Assembly (NCBI GenBank): GCA_023014335.1
Contig: JAECYW010000017.1
Location: 1,240,001 to 1,304,000, forward strand
Reading direction: 5' to 3'
DNA from: Galerina marginata
Lineage: Eukaryota; Basidiomycota; Agaricomycetes; Agaricales; Galerinaceae
DNA: 64,000 bases
Below, in pieces: positions 47,659-59,675 of the stretch. Within the stretch, counting starts at the first letter, position 1, and each line of letters begins with the position of its first letter. Position numbers and translations under genes: made by a program. Under the pieces are notes generated by a model. That model was given only the letters and a program-made list of their open reading frames with translations. It was not told where the DNA came from and ran no database searches.

Positions 47659-47853
47659 TTCAAAGAATCAAGGTAAAGTTGCAGTCCTCATTGAAATCGA
47701 TGTATTAATTAGCCATCACGTGCACGTGAATATGACGTAGGTTTCAACAGAACTACACAACTAGTTGAACTACACAATCATCCCCTAGGAACTCCCCTCG
47801 TTACATCTGGGTATGTGGCCGCAATCATCTGCATTTACGTGCGTGAGTCAAAG

Positions 47854-50213
47854 TCAGACAAAAAAAAGATGGATATCTACAGAGAATAATTCCGGCGCAC
47901 GGATTGCCAAAACTTGTGGGTCTTCGCCGAGACCGACAAAGCTGTAGAAGATTGGCGTCAACCTACCCAGTGACGCTGCAGCGATATAAACTTACATAGT
48001 TGAGACACCCGCCTCAATTGCAGAGGAGATTGTCAAAGCTACGACCAGATATCAATGACGGAGACTGGAGAGGCAAGTTCAACTCTTACAGCAAACAGTG
48101 CCAATTAAAAATGAGAACAAGATGACAGGCGCTGTATATTGTCCGCTCGAATTATATGGCGGCGCCGTAACTGATCATGCAGTCAGTAGGGGTAGTCAGA
48201 AAAATGTGGACACGACTTACTGCGTAGGTAGAGATACCCAAACAACGAGCATAGTAATCCAATTGCGTATGCACCCCATGTTAAAGCTACATGCGAGGAT
48301 CGAGCACATTACATAAAAGGCATTTGATATGAGGCTTACTCATTCCGACGAGGGAATCGTTCACTAGTGCATCGATGCCTAGTGGTGAAATGAAGATGAG
48401 GAGCTGTCCATGGAAAAAGAATAAATGCATCAAACCTCGGTCTTTGAACAATCTAAAGGTATCTTTTGCGGCCGCAATGTAAGGTTTGCCGTATAGAGCT
48501 GATAGACTGTAAGCGTCCATCTGGAAGAAGTGCACGAATAGAAACCCTACCAATTTCGATATACGCATATCTATGGCCAATATTAGCGCGTAGAAAACTC
48601 GAGGTATGAAGATAACATACCTATTGAAGTATTCAACCATGCTCTGGAGGATACCGACGAAGCAGGCAGCACAACACGCAAGGCATGCCTCAATAGCTGT
48701 AGCAGACATGTCAATATGGAGCATTCAGCATGGAGAATGATACCTACGATGTCCATCTGCGTTGGCATTGTTCTGAGCAGCCTGAAGAATCAATCGTAAA
48801 AGGTCGAGAATAGTAACGATTAAGGAACCGAAGGCAATAGAGCCAAGAGAAGTGGTTGAAGCACGTCCGAAGGCAGATATCGTGGGGTGTTTGGGCTAGT
48901 TTGAAAACTTAAGACAGCTGATGATTTAATGCAGTTTGACGACTTACCATCTCGCCGAGGGAGCGAGGGCCAAAGTAGTACCATGAGCCATAGGGTCCAC
49001 CTGCGAGGGTGGCTAAGGAAACATTGCCAATGACTTGTGAGGTCCATAGGAAAGAAAAGGCTTCAAAGAAAATGAGACCAGCAACTTTGGTGCTTGAACA
49101 ATTCGAGGTATCGCAAGCTGAGGAACAAATGAGGAAGAGCGCTCAGAAAGCTTTATTCGGAGGGCTTACACGGGGTTCCAGGAGTCCAGGTTGCGTAACT
49201 GTTAGACTGGGGTATTAACGCTGTTAATCCTACGGAAGGGGGACAACTTCACGTGGCAATAGCCGTGAATGTAAACCACCTAAAGGATCGACAATGTCAG
49301 ATACGTCGAAAATCACATATCCTGGAACCGCGACGCTTACACAGAAAGGCCAGCTTGGATGAACAAAGCGGCAAAGGCAACAGGCGTATACACTAGTATG
49401 GTGTTTGGATACGTCCATTATCACCTGGAGAAGCAGAGAAGCTAGCGGTATGCGCGACCTATAGCCGAAGTAGGAGAGGACGGAGAGGACAGCAATTATT
49501 GTAAATATTATTGCGCCCGCTAATTTCAGAATTTGGTTAGCGCCTGTAGAGAAACGGTAGTGACATAAGACTAACACCAGTATTTTGTAATCCAGTAGTA
49601 GGCGCAGATTGCACTAAGAAGTTGGTCAGCATCAAGTGAATCGAATAATAGCCACGCTGACATGTTCAATGCTATTGTCAGAATTAAAGTGATGTGCATA
49701 ATGATTTTGGTGAACATCCGGGTCAGAATTAGGTAGACCGCAGAGAGCAAGATCGCCGCTGCAGTGACGAGGAGCAGGAGGTACACGGTGCTCCTGAACA
49801 GGCATTGTGGCGTTAGAGATGCTTCAAACAATAGGTAGAAGTGGCTCTGCGGACCAGTTGAGTGTAACGGGATTGCCAGTTTTGCCTCCGTCTTTGCCAA
49901 TTCCTCCATTAAGACCTCCTTGCGATAACCACGTGTGCAAAGAGATACCGGACACCGCAGCGAACCCTAAGAACTGTGCAGACATGAGCATTCGATAAAC
50001 CAGTCGTCCGCATGTTGAACTGACCTGAAGGATAAAAAGAATCAAGAATATGGGGTCGTTGATCGTTTTCTTGGGCTTGAAACGACCTCCTTCGTAAGGG
50101 TTTTTTACATCGTTCCCGTACAAGGGCTGCTCAGGGGGGACATAGTTTGAATAAGCGGGTTGACCGTAAGCTGGGGTGGGTCCAGGTTTATACGTATTGA
50201 GTTCGTTATACAT
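47854..50213 (-). CDS. PNS1: Choline transporter-like protein PNS1
   Basis: CTL/SLC44 family, multi-pass plasma-membrane protein. The N-terminus MYNELNTYKPGPTPAYGQPA is Tyr/Pro-rich and cytosolic. Then KKTINDPIFLILFILQ, GISLHTWLSQGG, STVYLLLLVTAAAILLSAVY, SGAIIFTIIAVLSVL, SLLLQVIMDVSKHHTSVY, a segment with GPYGSWYYFGPRSLGE, CLACCAACFVGILQSMVEYF, NRYAYIEIA-type sequence, ALYGKPYIAAAKDTFRLFKD and GIDALVNDSLVGM. C-terminal exons give LTWGAYAIGLLCSLFGYLYL, YTAPVILFSFLIGTVCC, SSAIEAGVSTIFVGLGEDPQ and VLAIRAPELFSV. The exact end is unsure; the stop used is at 47854-47856, after an eight-T run that could carry an indel. Confidence 0.85.
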
Positions 50214-50487
50214 CGGCGCCAGCCGTATGGAAATTCGTGAAACTGTATGGGCGAGTGTCAGTGGTGCGCAGGATTAAAGAGCAAGTGAGCTGACACCGGT
50301 CAAGAGTTGTGTTGATGCTGTTGAGGCCTCGCGATCAAGTGCATGCCCGATACCAAAAGGGATTGCATAGCCTCGGTAACCCCGGTCGACGTCACGCCAC
50401 AGTAAAGTAAACTAACTTAGCAAGAAATATCGTACACGTGTTGTTATATTTATCGTTACTTAGAAAAGGCAGAAACTTTACTATACA

Positions 50488-51790
50488 TCAAGCGGCCTGT
50501 GGTCCAAGATGTTTGAACCTAACAACAATGACAGTAACATTATCCGTGGTATGATGAGAAAGCGCGTGCTGCAATAATGTCAGGCTCGCTTCTTGAGCGT
50601 CCTCGATCTCATGAATCAGCTCGATCGCAGCCTGATCGCCGATAACATCCCAGAGCTGGGCAAGGCAATATTCATCAGCAGGAGGTATCAACTAACAGTT
50701 GAGATACAACTTACGCCGTCACAAGCTAGGATCAATAATTCATCCTCTTCGCAAAGTTCAGTTTCTGTTGTGTAAGGCGAGCCAACAACAAATTCCTTCA
50801 TAGACGAGTCTCCGAGACTCCTTGTCACTGCAAGGACACCGTTGACTCGTCCGCTCATGACAAATCCGCCCGCATCTGTGATCCGCTTTGCTTCCTGTTT
50901 ATCGGATCCTTTGTGGTCATACGTTAACCGGACCGCCTTGCCTGAGCGGCATAGCACGCCTCGAGCATCGCCAGCGTTCGCGCTGTATAGTACCTGCCGA
51001 GCGTTTGATGGTGGAACGGTAAGGGTGACCCCTTCCGCAACAGATTGACGCGACGCGTCTGGCGACGACGCATCCGAAATGGATGACGTCAATTTGTTGG
51101 ACCCACCGCCTAAGCTCCTGAGCGCCCTCTTGATCCGGCTGGCACTTGATGATTTCTTCTTCGGTTTCTTGGCTGTGGAGTCATCTTTGGGGCCGATGCT
51201 CTCCACACTGCTCTCGAGAGGACTAGCTGTCGATATCGCCATCGACGCTGTTGTCGACGCTGTGACCAGAGACAGGAGAGTCGGCAGAAGGAGAAGCAGG
51301 AGGACTAATAAACGGTTGATGGCCGTCTGCATCTTCGACGCGCAGGAAGGCAGTTACTGCAGTGCAGCCAGAGTGTATCTTGCCGTCGGATTCCTCACAC
51401 ATACGGGAGAGAGATTCATCGACAGCGTGAAATGTTTGGTTGAAAATATCGGGGATCGGGAGGTTGGGAGAGGCGTGTATTGCTTCGAGCAGGTACTACA
51501 GAAAGGTGAGCAGGCAAGTGCGTATGTGGAGCGCAGACGTACTTCATGGAAATGGGAGCCGCACCACTCTGCGGCATGCTTGCCAGCATGCCCGTCGAAG
51601 ACGGCGAAGAAGCCTTGGCCGCGAATGGCATCAAAGTCAACGACGAAGGAGTGTGCGTCCTCCATGGTCCTTCGCGTGCCCTTGTCCTCCGAGACACCAA
51701 CGCGGAATGTTGGGTGGTTGGTGGAATGGCGATTGAGGACCTATTGACGGTGAGGACAAGCAGAAAGAGAGAAAAAAGAACATACACCAT
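50488..51790 (-). CDS. PP2C-type Ser/Thr protein phosphatase
   Basis: Metal-dependent (Mg/Mn) phosphatase of the PPM family. The first coding exon is apparently just ATG (51788-51790), followed by an intron to 51741. It then reads [20 protein letters not shown] and [35 protein letters not shown] carries the metal-binding [15 protein letters not shown] sequence, [40 protein letters not shown] and [18 protein letters not shown] (split by an intron) follow, then [12 protein letters not shown] with the last metal-site Asp. A Ser/Lys-rich insertion (about 51040-51250, including [20 protein letters not shown]) interrupts the domain before ANAGDAR and may be regulatory or a localisation signal. Ends HLGPQAA. 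Divergent from the W2 gene with 172 bp between starts. Confidence 0.9.
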
Positions 51791-51962
51791 TAGTATCGAG
51801 ATCAGCGGCTGTTATTGACTTTGAACGGGCATTGGGAGAGTCAGTGAAACGAGCAGACATGGTTGATTGGGCCAAGTTGGATGCTCCAGTATTATTTATG
51901 GCATCGCCGGCTATTGCCGGGCAGTCTCTTCATCTTCTCCCTCTACTTGTCGTCGCCAGTGT

Positions 51963-53617
51963 ATGTCTCAGCAATCCACCGCTGCAAAGCCTTCGCTCCA
52001 GGGCGTCAGAATTAAAGCAAGAAAGGGTGCTGTCAAGGCACAAGCTAAGCACGAACCAGCCGGTATGCTGCACCGACTACCCCCACATCGTCACCGACCT
52101 TCATCTTCCTTTTTCAGTATTCAGAGATCAACTCTACAAACACCTCGAAACCGTTCAACCAGGCGATTTCGACGCCTTTGCCACAAAGCTCGTACAAGCA
52201 GGATCTACCCTTGAATTTCTCAAATATGCAGACCCCCTCTTCGAGATCATCCTCGTCGGCGGCCTCCTTCAGCCAGGTGGCAGTTTCATCGATGACAATG
52301 CACCTGTATCACCCTTCACTATCTTCAACGCCAAAGAGCCTGCGGAGGTGGACGACATAAAGAAATATGTCGAGGTCATCAACAAACTCACCAGGAGGTA
52401 ACCATCCCTTTTTTTCTCCGTCGGTTAATCGTCATCTTATCTTTTTATTCAAATCAGATACAAATATCTTCAGAAGCCTCTTGAAGAGTCTGCTCTTCCC
52501 GGCCTCCTTCAGTACATACACCGCTGGGAGCCGGCACAGAAAGACAAGCTTTCCATCGCCATAGGTCTTCTGATCTCCCAAGGCCTTGCGAATGCATCTT
52601 GTCTTCAAAGTTTGGTCAAAGATCACTTGGTCAAGAATGGCGAGCCTTTTCGCACTTGCAATAACTCCGTCGACTGACAATATGTACTTCCAATTATCTC
52701 AGATGTGGCCATTAGCGTTGTTACCATAGTTTTCCGCGCATATTTAGTTGATCAGTCCATGGATCACCTTTCCGCCACCTTGAAACGCGGAGGTGTGAAA
52801 GATCTTCTTGCCTTCTTCCCTCCAAACAAACGTGACGGCAAGCATCTTGAAGAACATTTCAAGAAAGAAGGCCTGACCCAAGTTGCTGAATGGTGGGCCA
52901 AAAAGCAGTATGCTGTCGTCAAAGAAAGCGTCATCAAGGACTTGTCCGAAATGCAAGAACGCGAGGACACTCCTGAACAGGTCATAGTTCCCATTATTTC
53001 TCTTAGAGAGATGTTGACACATGATGTGCTCAGGTCATCGCTGCCATTAAATCTCGTCAGGAAGAATCACCCATTCCGGAGACTGAATTAATTCAGTGCA
53101 TTTGGCAAGGTCTCCTGGGATCTGTTGATTGGAGTGCCAGGCCTGATCAGATTGAAGGGCTCGCTCTCCGCGAAGTCACGGTAAATATTCATTTCGTAGA
53201 AACTAACTGGATATTAAATGTCTTTCCCATCAGAAATTTGCGCCTATCTTGGAGCCCTTCTGCTGAAAATGGAAAAACCCAAATTGCCCTCATCAACGCT
53301 GTTCAGGTTTATTGTTACGAAGATACTCGCATTATCAAAGCATTCCCCCAGATTCTCAAAGTGCGTACTTAGACATAGATTTTTCATGCATCCTGAAATC
53401 TATTCTCAGGTTTTGTACAATAAAGACTGTCTATCCGACCAGGCCATAATTTATTGGCACCAGAAAGGTTCGAAGCCTCAAGGACGACAGCATTTCCTCA
53501 AAAGTACAGAAGCTCTGGTTAAGGCAAGTCTCGCTCGCAATAGTATTTCTTTCTTTCTTATCCTAAACATTACAACACCAGTTTTTGCAGGAACAGGAAA
53601 GCAGCGACGAAGAGTAA
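51963..53617 (+). CDS. eIF5-mimic / BZW-type W2 domain protein
   Basis: Homologue of animal BZW1/BZW2 (eIF5-mimic proteins), which bind eIF2 and compete with eIF5 to tune start-codon choice. Starts MSQQSTAAKPSLQGVRIKAR; the family's N-terminal basic segment GVRIKARKGAVKAQAKHEP is clear. HEAT-like repeats follow: FRDQLYKHLETVQPGDFDAF, DPLFEIILVGGLLQPGG, YLQKPLEESALPGLLQYIHR, VVTIVFRAYLVDQSMDHLSA and GGVKDLLAFFPPNKRDGKHL. The C-terminal W2 domain gives CIWQGLLGSVDWSARPDQIE, LVNAVQVYCYED-like sequence, VLYNKDCLSDQAIIYWHQKG and the acidic end EQESSDEE. No frame break needed. Confidence 0.92.
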
Positions 53618-53781
53618 GAGTAAGTATTTACATAGATTGTCGCAATGTTTTCTGTCATCATGTTGTGGATCGCTTTTTTGTTGGTCACCGCAACGGACAA
53701 TTGTGCATCATACTAGACCCGACAGGACGATCCGGAAGTTTTGTTATAATACACTAAGATATAACACGAGATAAGGGGGAA

Positions 53782-56700
53782 TTACCATGCCTCGGGCATA
53801 GGTGCGAAATCTCCTGTCCAGCCATTTTTGCCAGCCATTTGGAGGAAGATACCATCGGAGCCATTTACGGGGAGACCAAGGTCAGCCAAACTCTGTATAG
53901 CAACAGTTATTTAGCTATGTGCAATCAAAAAACACGCTTCACTGACCTGCTTCCTGGAGCCAGACAGGAATGGCAGATGGACTGAAGATACCTCTGTCAT
54001 TCGGCCAGCTAAAGCCGAGCTCTTCCATAGTAAATGGCGGGGGCATAGCCGGGTCATGGAACGTGGGCGAGACTATCATGTTTTCAGCGAATGGGGGAGG
54101 AGGCATAGTTGGCGCTGGAGTGCTGATACCGCTACGCAGCCCAACCTTTCGACGTAGGTTGGCCAACATAATTCGCAGAGTCAGCGCGTACCTAAACATT
54201 ATTTAGTTGGATTTCCCTTACGGACATGTTAACATCCCTCACCTTTCAGCAGCGACATCTGAAAGAAGTTGAGCTAATTGCTCTACTTGAGCCGTAATAG
54301 CTCCCAAGTCAAGCTCAGTTGGGAACAGATTCGCCATTTTAAGCAAGAAAAGACCCGAGAAGGCGGCTGTGACGAGACTGTCATGCACCGCATAACGCAA
54401 GGCAGCTCTGAAAAGACGGAAAGAATCAGTAGGTAACTCTTATGTTCTGCACGTGTTGCACATACCGGTACTCAGCAGAGTTCAAGAATATTGCAAGGCA
54501 ATTTGACGCTGCATCTTTGGCTTGGAAGGCGAGTTCACGCTGTTCGAAGGGCATTTTGTCCCACGCTACTCCACGAAGAGCGACACAGACAAGCCACAAT
54601 TTGGCATAGTGGAGTTCACCCGCCAAAACTTTGCGAAGCAACGAGTCCTGATCCATGGTTCGGCCTAAGAGCCCTTTAGTATACGCACAGCAGAAACGCA
54701 AAAGAGAACTGACGGTGCAACTCGTCACAGTTAGACCACCATTCATCTAAAGCTTCATTTGCACGGCGGATGAGGGCCAAAGCGTTGTTATTGACTTGGC
54801 CGTTTAAAGGTGCCAAGAAATCGTAAATTTGGGCTACGAATAACGTCAGACCATGTTCTGAATAAAAACATTGATATAAAAACGCACTTTTATGGGCGAT
54901 CAACTCGACAAGCGAAATCAATCGGACATCAGTCGGCGAAGCCATCGGGTGCGATAACAAAACTCTGCAATGGCGAATGGTATTTTCATCCCTCAAGACG
55001 ATCGGACGACCGGTCCCAAGACTCATCCTGTCAATGAATGTCAATCCAGTTGCCATTTATAGACAGTGGAGATACGAACTGGTGATCAAACCAATAAAGG
55101 CAAAGCCAAATACGAGCCGATACCACTGATTGAATTGGTATTGTGAGTTGAGATGAAATGGAAAGAGGTTCCGAAACAATTACCAAGGTTTCGCTCCTCC
55201 TCTTCAGTCCTTTGTTTGCCGCTATCGTCGGTTAACTTTTCCAGGGCGCGGTGAAGTCCAAGGTCTAATGCCATGCGCATTGCATGTCCGCTTGGAAGCC
55301 ACCCGTTTGTGCTCCAAGCAGCAAGCAGAAGCATCCCTATCGGAGGTGTCAAGCTGCTACCTATATAGTCAAAGAAAATGATTCACCTTGCACTGCTTCT
55401 TTCCTTACAACGGGACCGAAAAGGGAAGAGCGAGCAATTCCTTGAGCCTCTTCGAGACATTTGTAGAATGTTGGGCTGAGAGGGCCATTTCCGCTACGAA
55501 TTTTCCCAGCTACAGCTAGGATAGCGTCGAAGGTCCAAGGAGACCTTTCCATCAAGCTTTCATAGGTATCATATGACGGATCGAAAAGCGGAATAAAGAG
55601 ATGGCATCCTGCAAAAAAGCTACAAGTACAAGTGAACAGAGTGATGGCTAAGAGGGATGAGTAGATCTACATGTTAAAGAGCTCTCGAGCTTCAGAATCG
55701 GTGACCAAGCCCTGCAAGATTAAAATTAACAACTTGATTTACAGCATGACAGCAGGACGTACCTTCTCGACAACGTGAGGGAAAGCATTCCTCGGAATGG
55801 GTTCGGCCCTCTTGCGCTTCTTGACCCTGGAATTCGTGTTTAAAAGGGAATATTAAGTAACAACGAATGCTTATAAATACCTAGGAGCTTCAGCTGAAGG
55901 AGCTGCAGCGGCCTCTGCCGCCGCATTTGCGAGGCCTTGGAGGGCTTCGATGGGAGCGTTGAGAGAAGCTCTTGGCAAGGTGTCTTCCGATTCATCATCG
56001 GATGATGGAGCGGTGCTGGGGATGATACCATACGAGGCATACTTGTGCGGCTGAAGGTGAGTTAGCCAGTGGGGAAAGCCGAGCGTACAATGTCCTTACA
56101 GGTGGTGCAAATCCTGGGAGAGGAGGGAACCTTGCTCGATCCGAGGGACCGGCACCCGTCTCGAAGCCATTACGATGCTGGGGCGGCAAGGCGGTTCCGT
56201 CGCGGTCCATGTGCGGAGGGTAGAGGCCAGGATGCGGCGGGGCCATTACGGCACTGCCATGGCCCTGCGGTTGGACGGCTGAGAGAATTCTGTCCAGCGA
56301 GGACTGCATGCCAATCATCTGGCTCTGCATGACCTGCGATGTCCGACATTCGATGAAAAGGAAGTCAGAAAGCAGCTGGGACTGCCCGATCAAACTACAT
56401 ACCAAATATTGGCCCTCGAGCCGAGCGAGTCGCCTGGGCGCCATGTCTCAAAAAAGTGTGTGATGGGTGAAAAAAGTGAGAGACTTACTCTATTCCGGCG
56501 CCAGACATCCCCTGCACATTTTTCTTTTCTGGTTTTTCGAAAATGCAAGGTATTCCACTTGCTTGGCAGCGCCGACAGGGAGCCTGAGGTGAAGAGAGCC
56601 GGGCCGGGAACGGGGAGGCGGGCCTCAGTGAGCTGAACGGATCGTTGGGGACCGAAGGATACAAAAGACTCGCACCTCTCCTTCACATCTGTTTTTGCCC

Positions 56701-56873
56701 TTCCTGCAGGCGGTACAGGCCCGAGCGCCTCTCTTGGGAATGTGGGCGGATTGTTGTTGTGGGGAGTCTGTGGTTGACGACGCCGCCATGGTGGGGCCTA
56801 AAGCGGTTGCTTTTCGTTTCTTGGAGGCAGTCTCTGAGCTATTCGAAATAGAGGCAGAGGGACTTTGGGACAT
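53782..56873 (-). CDS. Zn2Cys6 fungal-specific transcription factor
   Basis: Binuclear zinc-cluster regulator. Starts MSQSPSASISNSSETASKKR. The DNA-binding domain reads CTACRKGKNRCEGE, an intron, then APCRRCQASGIPCIFEKPEK, completing six cysteines. A linker with Pro/Gly/Asp stretches follows. The fungal_trans middle homology region gives MERSPWTFDAILAVAGKIRS, MLLLAAWSTNGWLPSGHAMR, MALDLGLHRALEKL and GTGRPIVLRDENTIRHCRVL. Later helices include NNNALALIRRANEALDEWWS and LHYAKLWLVCVALRG. The C-terminus is Pro-rich, and the last exon ends TGDFAPMPEAW. About twelve short introns, clean splice frames. Target genes unknown; it is not next to an obvious pathway. Confidence 0.9.
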
Positions 56874-57194
56874 ATCGACCAGTTGAAGTCGCCAGATATC
56901 AAGAAGATATAATTTGTGGACAACTAACAGAGGCGGGAAGAAAACCCGAACACCTCCGCTGTCCTGCACGTGTCACACTGTCACTTGACCCCCGTATTCT
57001 CATGCCTCCTCTTCGAATTCTGCCAACATGGTTACATATAATATATATTCGCGAGCCTCTTTGTGCGCCTTGCTATATGTTGTCAATCTTAATTTTTGCA
57101 CCATGCACCCAGGGCTGCCACCCCCATCACTAATTATCAGAAGAAGAGTCAAAAGCGGCACGTGGTTCACCTTGTTTCTTTTCTCTCCTCAGAC
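56874..57194. promoter_or_regulatory. Divergent promoter region
   Basis: The 321 bp between starts of the Zn2Cys6 factor (leftward) and the MYND gene (rightward). Contains an AT-rich TATATAATATATAT stretch near 57036-57050 that could act as a TATA region for the rightward gene. No palindromic CGG-type self-binding site was noted. Confidence 0.4.
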
Positions 57195-58234
57195 ATGGCC
57201 AAGAGCGACGATCCAAGCGCGTCCCATTGGAAGGGTCAATCTCGTATCCTAAAGCTCTGCCACTGGTGCGCAAAGAAACAGGAGCCCGGCCAAAAGCCTT
57301 TCCAAGCTTGTGCTCGCTGCAAAGAGGTGTCAATGTCCTGTCTTCGGTTACGTACGCGATCTCATCTTATGTCGTGCCACTCCACCAGGTCATCTATTGT
57401 GTATGTTCTCCTAAAGAATCAAGCGCACTCTATCTAAATCTGGCTTTACTCAGAGTAAAGAATGCCAAGTTGCCAGTTGGCCACTTCACAAGGTTTTTGA
57501 TCCTCAGTTGACGCTTATCGCTAAATAAATCCATTGGCCCCCGTATTTTAGGGACCGTGTAAACTTAGCCCAGATGCGAAGGCTGCCACCGCGGGGAACC
57601 TTGGCGCCTCAACGGCAATAGCTAATTTCAAAAAATGGTGAGAATCACTGCAGTTATGTCTGGCCAGTAGGTCTAATGCATCACCGAATCAAGGCATTCT
57701 CTGCATCTGGGACCTCTGCGCCATGCGGTTATTTGTGCACTTGACTTGGGACACAATCCATCCGCATTGGATAATAATGTTCTTTTCATTGAAGTCAAGC
57801 TCAAGTTTGGCCACAAGGACTTGTCGGTTAACAGACGATACGAGCCTGTTAGTGGGTTCACCCTCACCATGAAAGAAACAAGGGAAATGCTAGGTCGAAT
57901 AATTTGATTTCGGCGAAATCTGAATTTCCTCATTGCATTATGCAGAAAAAATCGGTGGCAAATCGGTCTTGGATAGCCTCAAGGACGCCAATGAACACAT
58001 GAGGAAGAAAGGTGGTCTCGGTGTTGCTGCCGTGATATTGCAAGCCCATGACGTGGTCGACTTTGTCAAGATCCTTTTACCTAGCCCCTGCCGCAACAAA
58101 ACAGGTCCAAGAAGCTGATGATTGGGGCAAGGATTGGGTACGCTATTTTGATTCTTATTATTTAGTTCTTGTACGTCTAATGTTCTGCATATCGATAGCT
58201 GGAGAAGCTACGAATGGCTGTCGAAATTGATTGA
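57195..58234 (+). CDS. MYND zinc-finger protein
   Basis: MYND fingers bind proline-rich partner motifs. Starts MAKSDDPSASHWKGQSRI. The finger is spread over four exons: KLCHWCAKKQEPGQKPFQAC, ARCKE, VIYC, SKECQVASWPLHK, then GPCKLSPDAKA. This gives the C-x2-C, C-x2-C, YC-x3-C, H and C ligands. The remainder has a helical region (NLGASTAIANFKKW, SVLDSLKDANEHMRKK, GVAAVILQAHDVVDFVKILL) and ends VQEADDWGKDW/LEKLRMAVEID. Function beyond the finger unknown. Its stop is 42 bp from the convergent MND1 stop. Confidence 0.85.
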
Positions 58235-58276
58235 CTGAGATTGTTATTCGAGTACCTTCTCCGCGTCGATGAGAAA

Positions 58277-59293
58277 CTAGTCGAGGTCCTCATAATCCTC
58301 TCCAATGCCCAAATATTGACGGAGATCTTCGATCCCGACGCCAGTTTGTCTCGTGAAGTATCCCAGGAGCATCCCATAGTTATCTGTCCGACTTAATGTT
58401 TCCACCGAAATAAAGAGGTGCAAAACCTACCTGTCCACCGGTAACTCGCTTCCTTAGCGAGGAAAGCCGCTCGCTTCATTTCCTCCACTTTGGTAGGATT
58501 GGAATCGCCATATGCATTGAGTTCGGCTTCCAAAGTCGATATCTCTTTCTTCAACTCGTTCAGCGTCTTCAATGCGCTTGATCGAGCATCCTAGACAGGT
58601 GGGTCAATGGAACAAAACTGTCGTGAGCAAAGGGAGACATGCCGAGTCAATTCTTTCCGCCTTCGCGGTCAAGATTGCAGACTTGAGCTCGGATATTTGG
58701 GTTTGATGGGTCTCGCGAGTTTCCTTGACTTTGTCCAACCTAGCTTGTACCTGGATTGCATGACGGTCAACAAGCCGGTAGAGACATATTCAACGACACT
58801 TGCTAGAACCCCATGTTGAGAGGGAAAACTCCAAAAAACTTCGCTGACGGTCAATATTAGGGGCGATTAAGTGAATATATGCGCCATACAGTTTGAAGAT
58901 CCAATCTTGTCTGCCTGTACCAAGCCGTCATCTACCAAGGACTGCAAGACGTCTTTCACCGACTGTGAGACTGAACAATTGGTTCATTGGACGATGCTAC
59001 GTGTTGACATGGCAGTCACCTATGCCCTTCATCTTTGGGCCAAGTTTCTCCAGCTCCTTCAGCTGCGAGTGTTCACCTCAGATGTGCGTAGTCAGAGTCT
59101 CCAGAATACTCGCCTGATAAAAGTCCCGCTTCGTTGAAGACGTAAGTAAGGGTGATCGAACTGGTATTTAGTCTTACCGTCTCGTGGAATATTTCAAGCA
59201 GCTTGACGCGTTTTTCTTCAGCTGATAGTCCTCTTGGCGCCTATTAGAACGATAAGCTCTGTATTTGCAGAGTTTCGTTCAAATACTTGCCAT
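58277..59293 (-). CDS. MND1: Meiotic recombination factor MND1
   Basis: Partner of Hop2; the heterodimer helps Rad51/Dmc1 strand invasion during meiosis. The first coding exon appears to be ATG alone (59291-59293), followed by a GC-AG intron (59290-59241), then APRGLSAEEKRVKLLEIFHE, T/RDFYQ and a second GC-AG intron (59113-59063). Then LKELEKLGPKMKGI (winged-helix part), SVKDVLQSLVDDGLVQADKI and GSSNC. After that come FWSFPSQ, coiled-coil RETHQTQISELKSAI, ALKTLNELKKEISTLEAELN, AYGDSNPTKVEEMKRAAFLA, KEASYRWT and the C-terminal IEDLRQYLGIGEDYEDLD. One exon join (MKGI to SVKDV) is out of phase by my reading. The start region is inferred from the family's MSxRGLSxEEKR pattern. Confidence 0.88.
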
Positions 59294-59675
59294 TGTCAGA
59301 ATCGCAAGTTGTGGTCAGATAAAAGACGCGTAGTAAATCAGACGCGTCTTTTGTCGCGTGACGTGACGGCAGCATATCAAGTCGCCGTATGGTTGCCGAC
59401 CGTTTTCCTCTTTCCGGATTTCTGTGCTCATCGTACTGCAACTACTGTACCTGTCCACGACATAAATCACCGGGCCTCACCATTCCTGACTTCCTGGCTA
59501 TTTGTTTGCATTCCCTCCCTTTAGGTATAGGCCCTCTGATAAGAATGCCCACAGTCGATTACACATAATCGTGGAAGTATCTTGGAAGTCTCTTCATAAC
59601 TATCCATTCTCACACGGGTTTTCTGCGACTTCTCGTTCTTGACGTTCTCCAGTCATCACTGACGGTTATCTGCTC
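59294..59675. promoter_or_regulatory. MND1-P450 divergent promoter with paired ACGCGT boxes
   Basis: The 382 bp between two divergent starts. At 59321-59352 it contains an inverted repeat with 11-bp perfect arms (AAAAGACGCGT and ACGCGTCTTTT) separated by 10 bp. Each arm ends in ACGCGT, the MluI cell-cycle box (MCB) bound by MBF in yeasts. The pair lies about 28 bp from the MND1 ATG and 324 bp from the P450 ATG, so it most likely acts on MND1. Confidence 0.55.
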
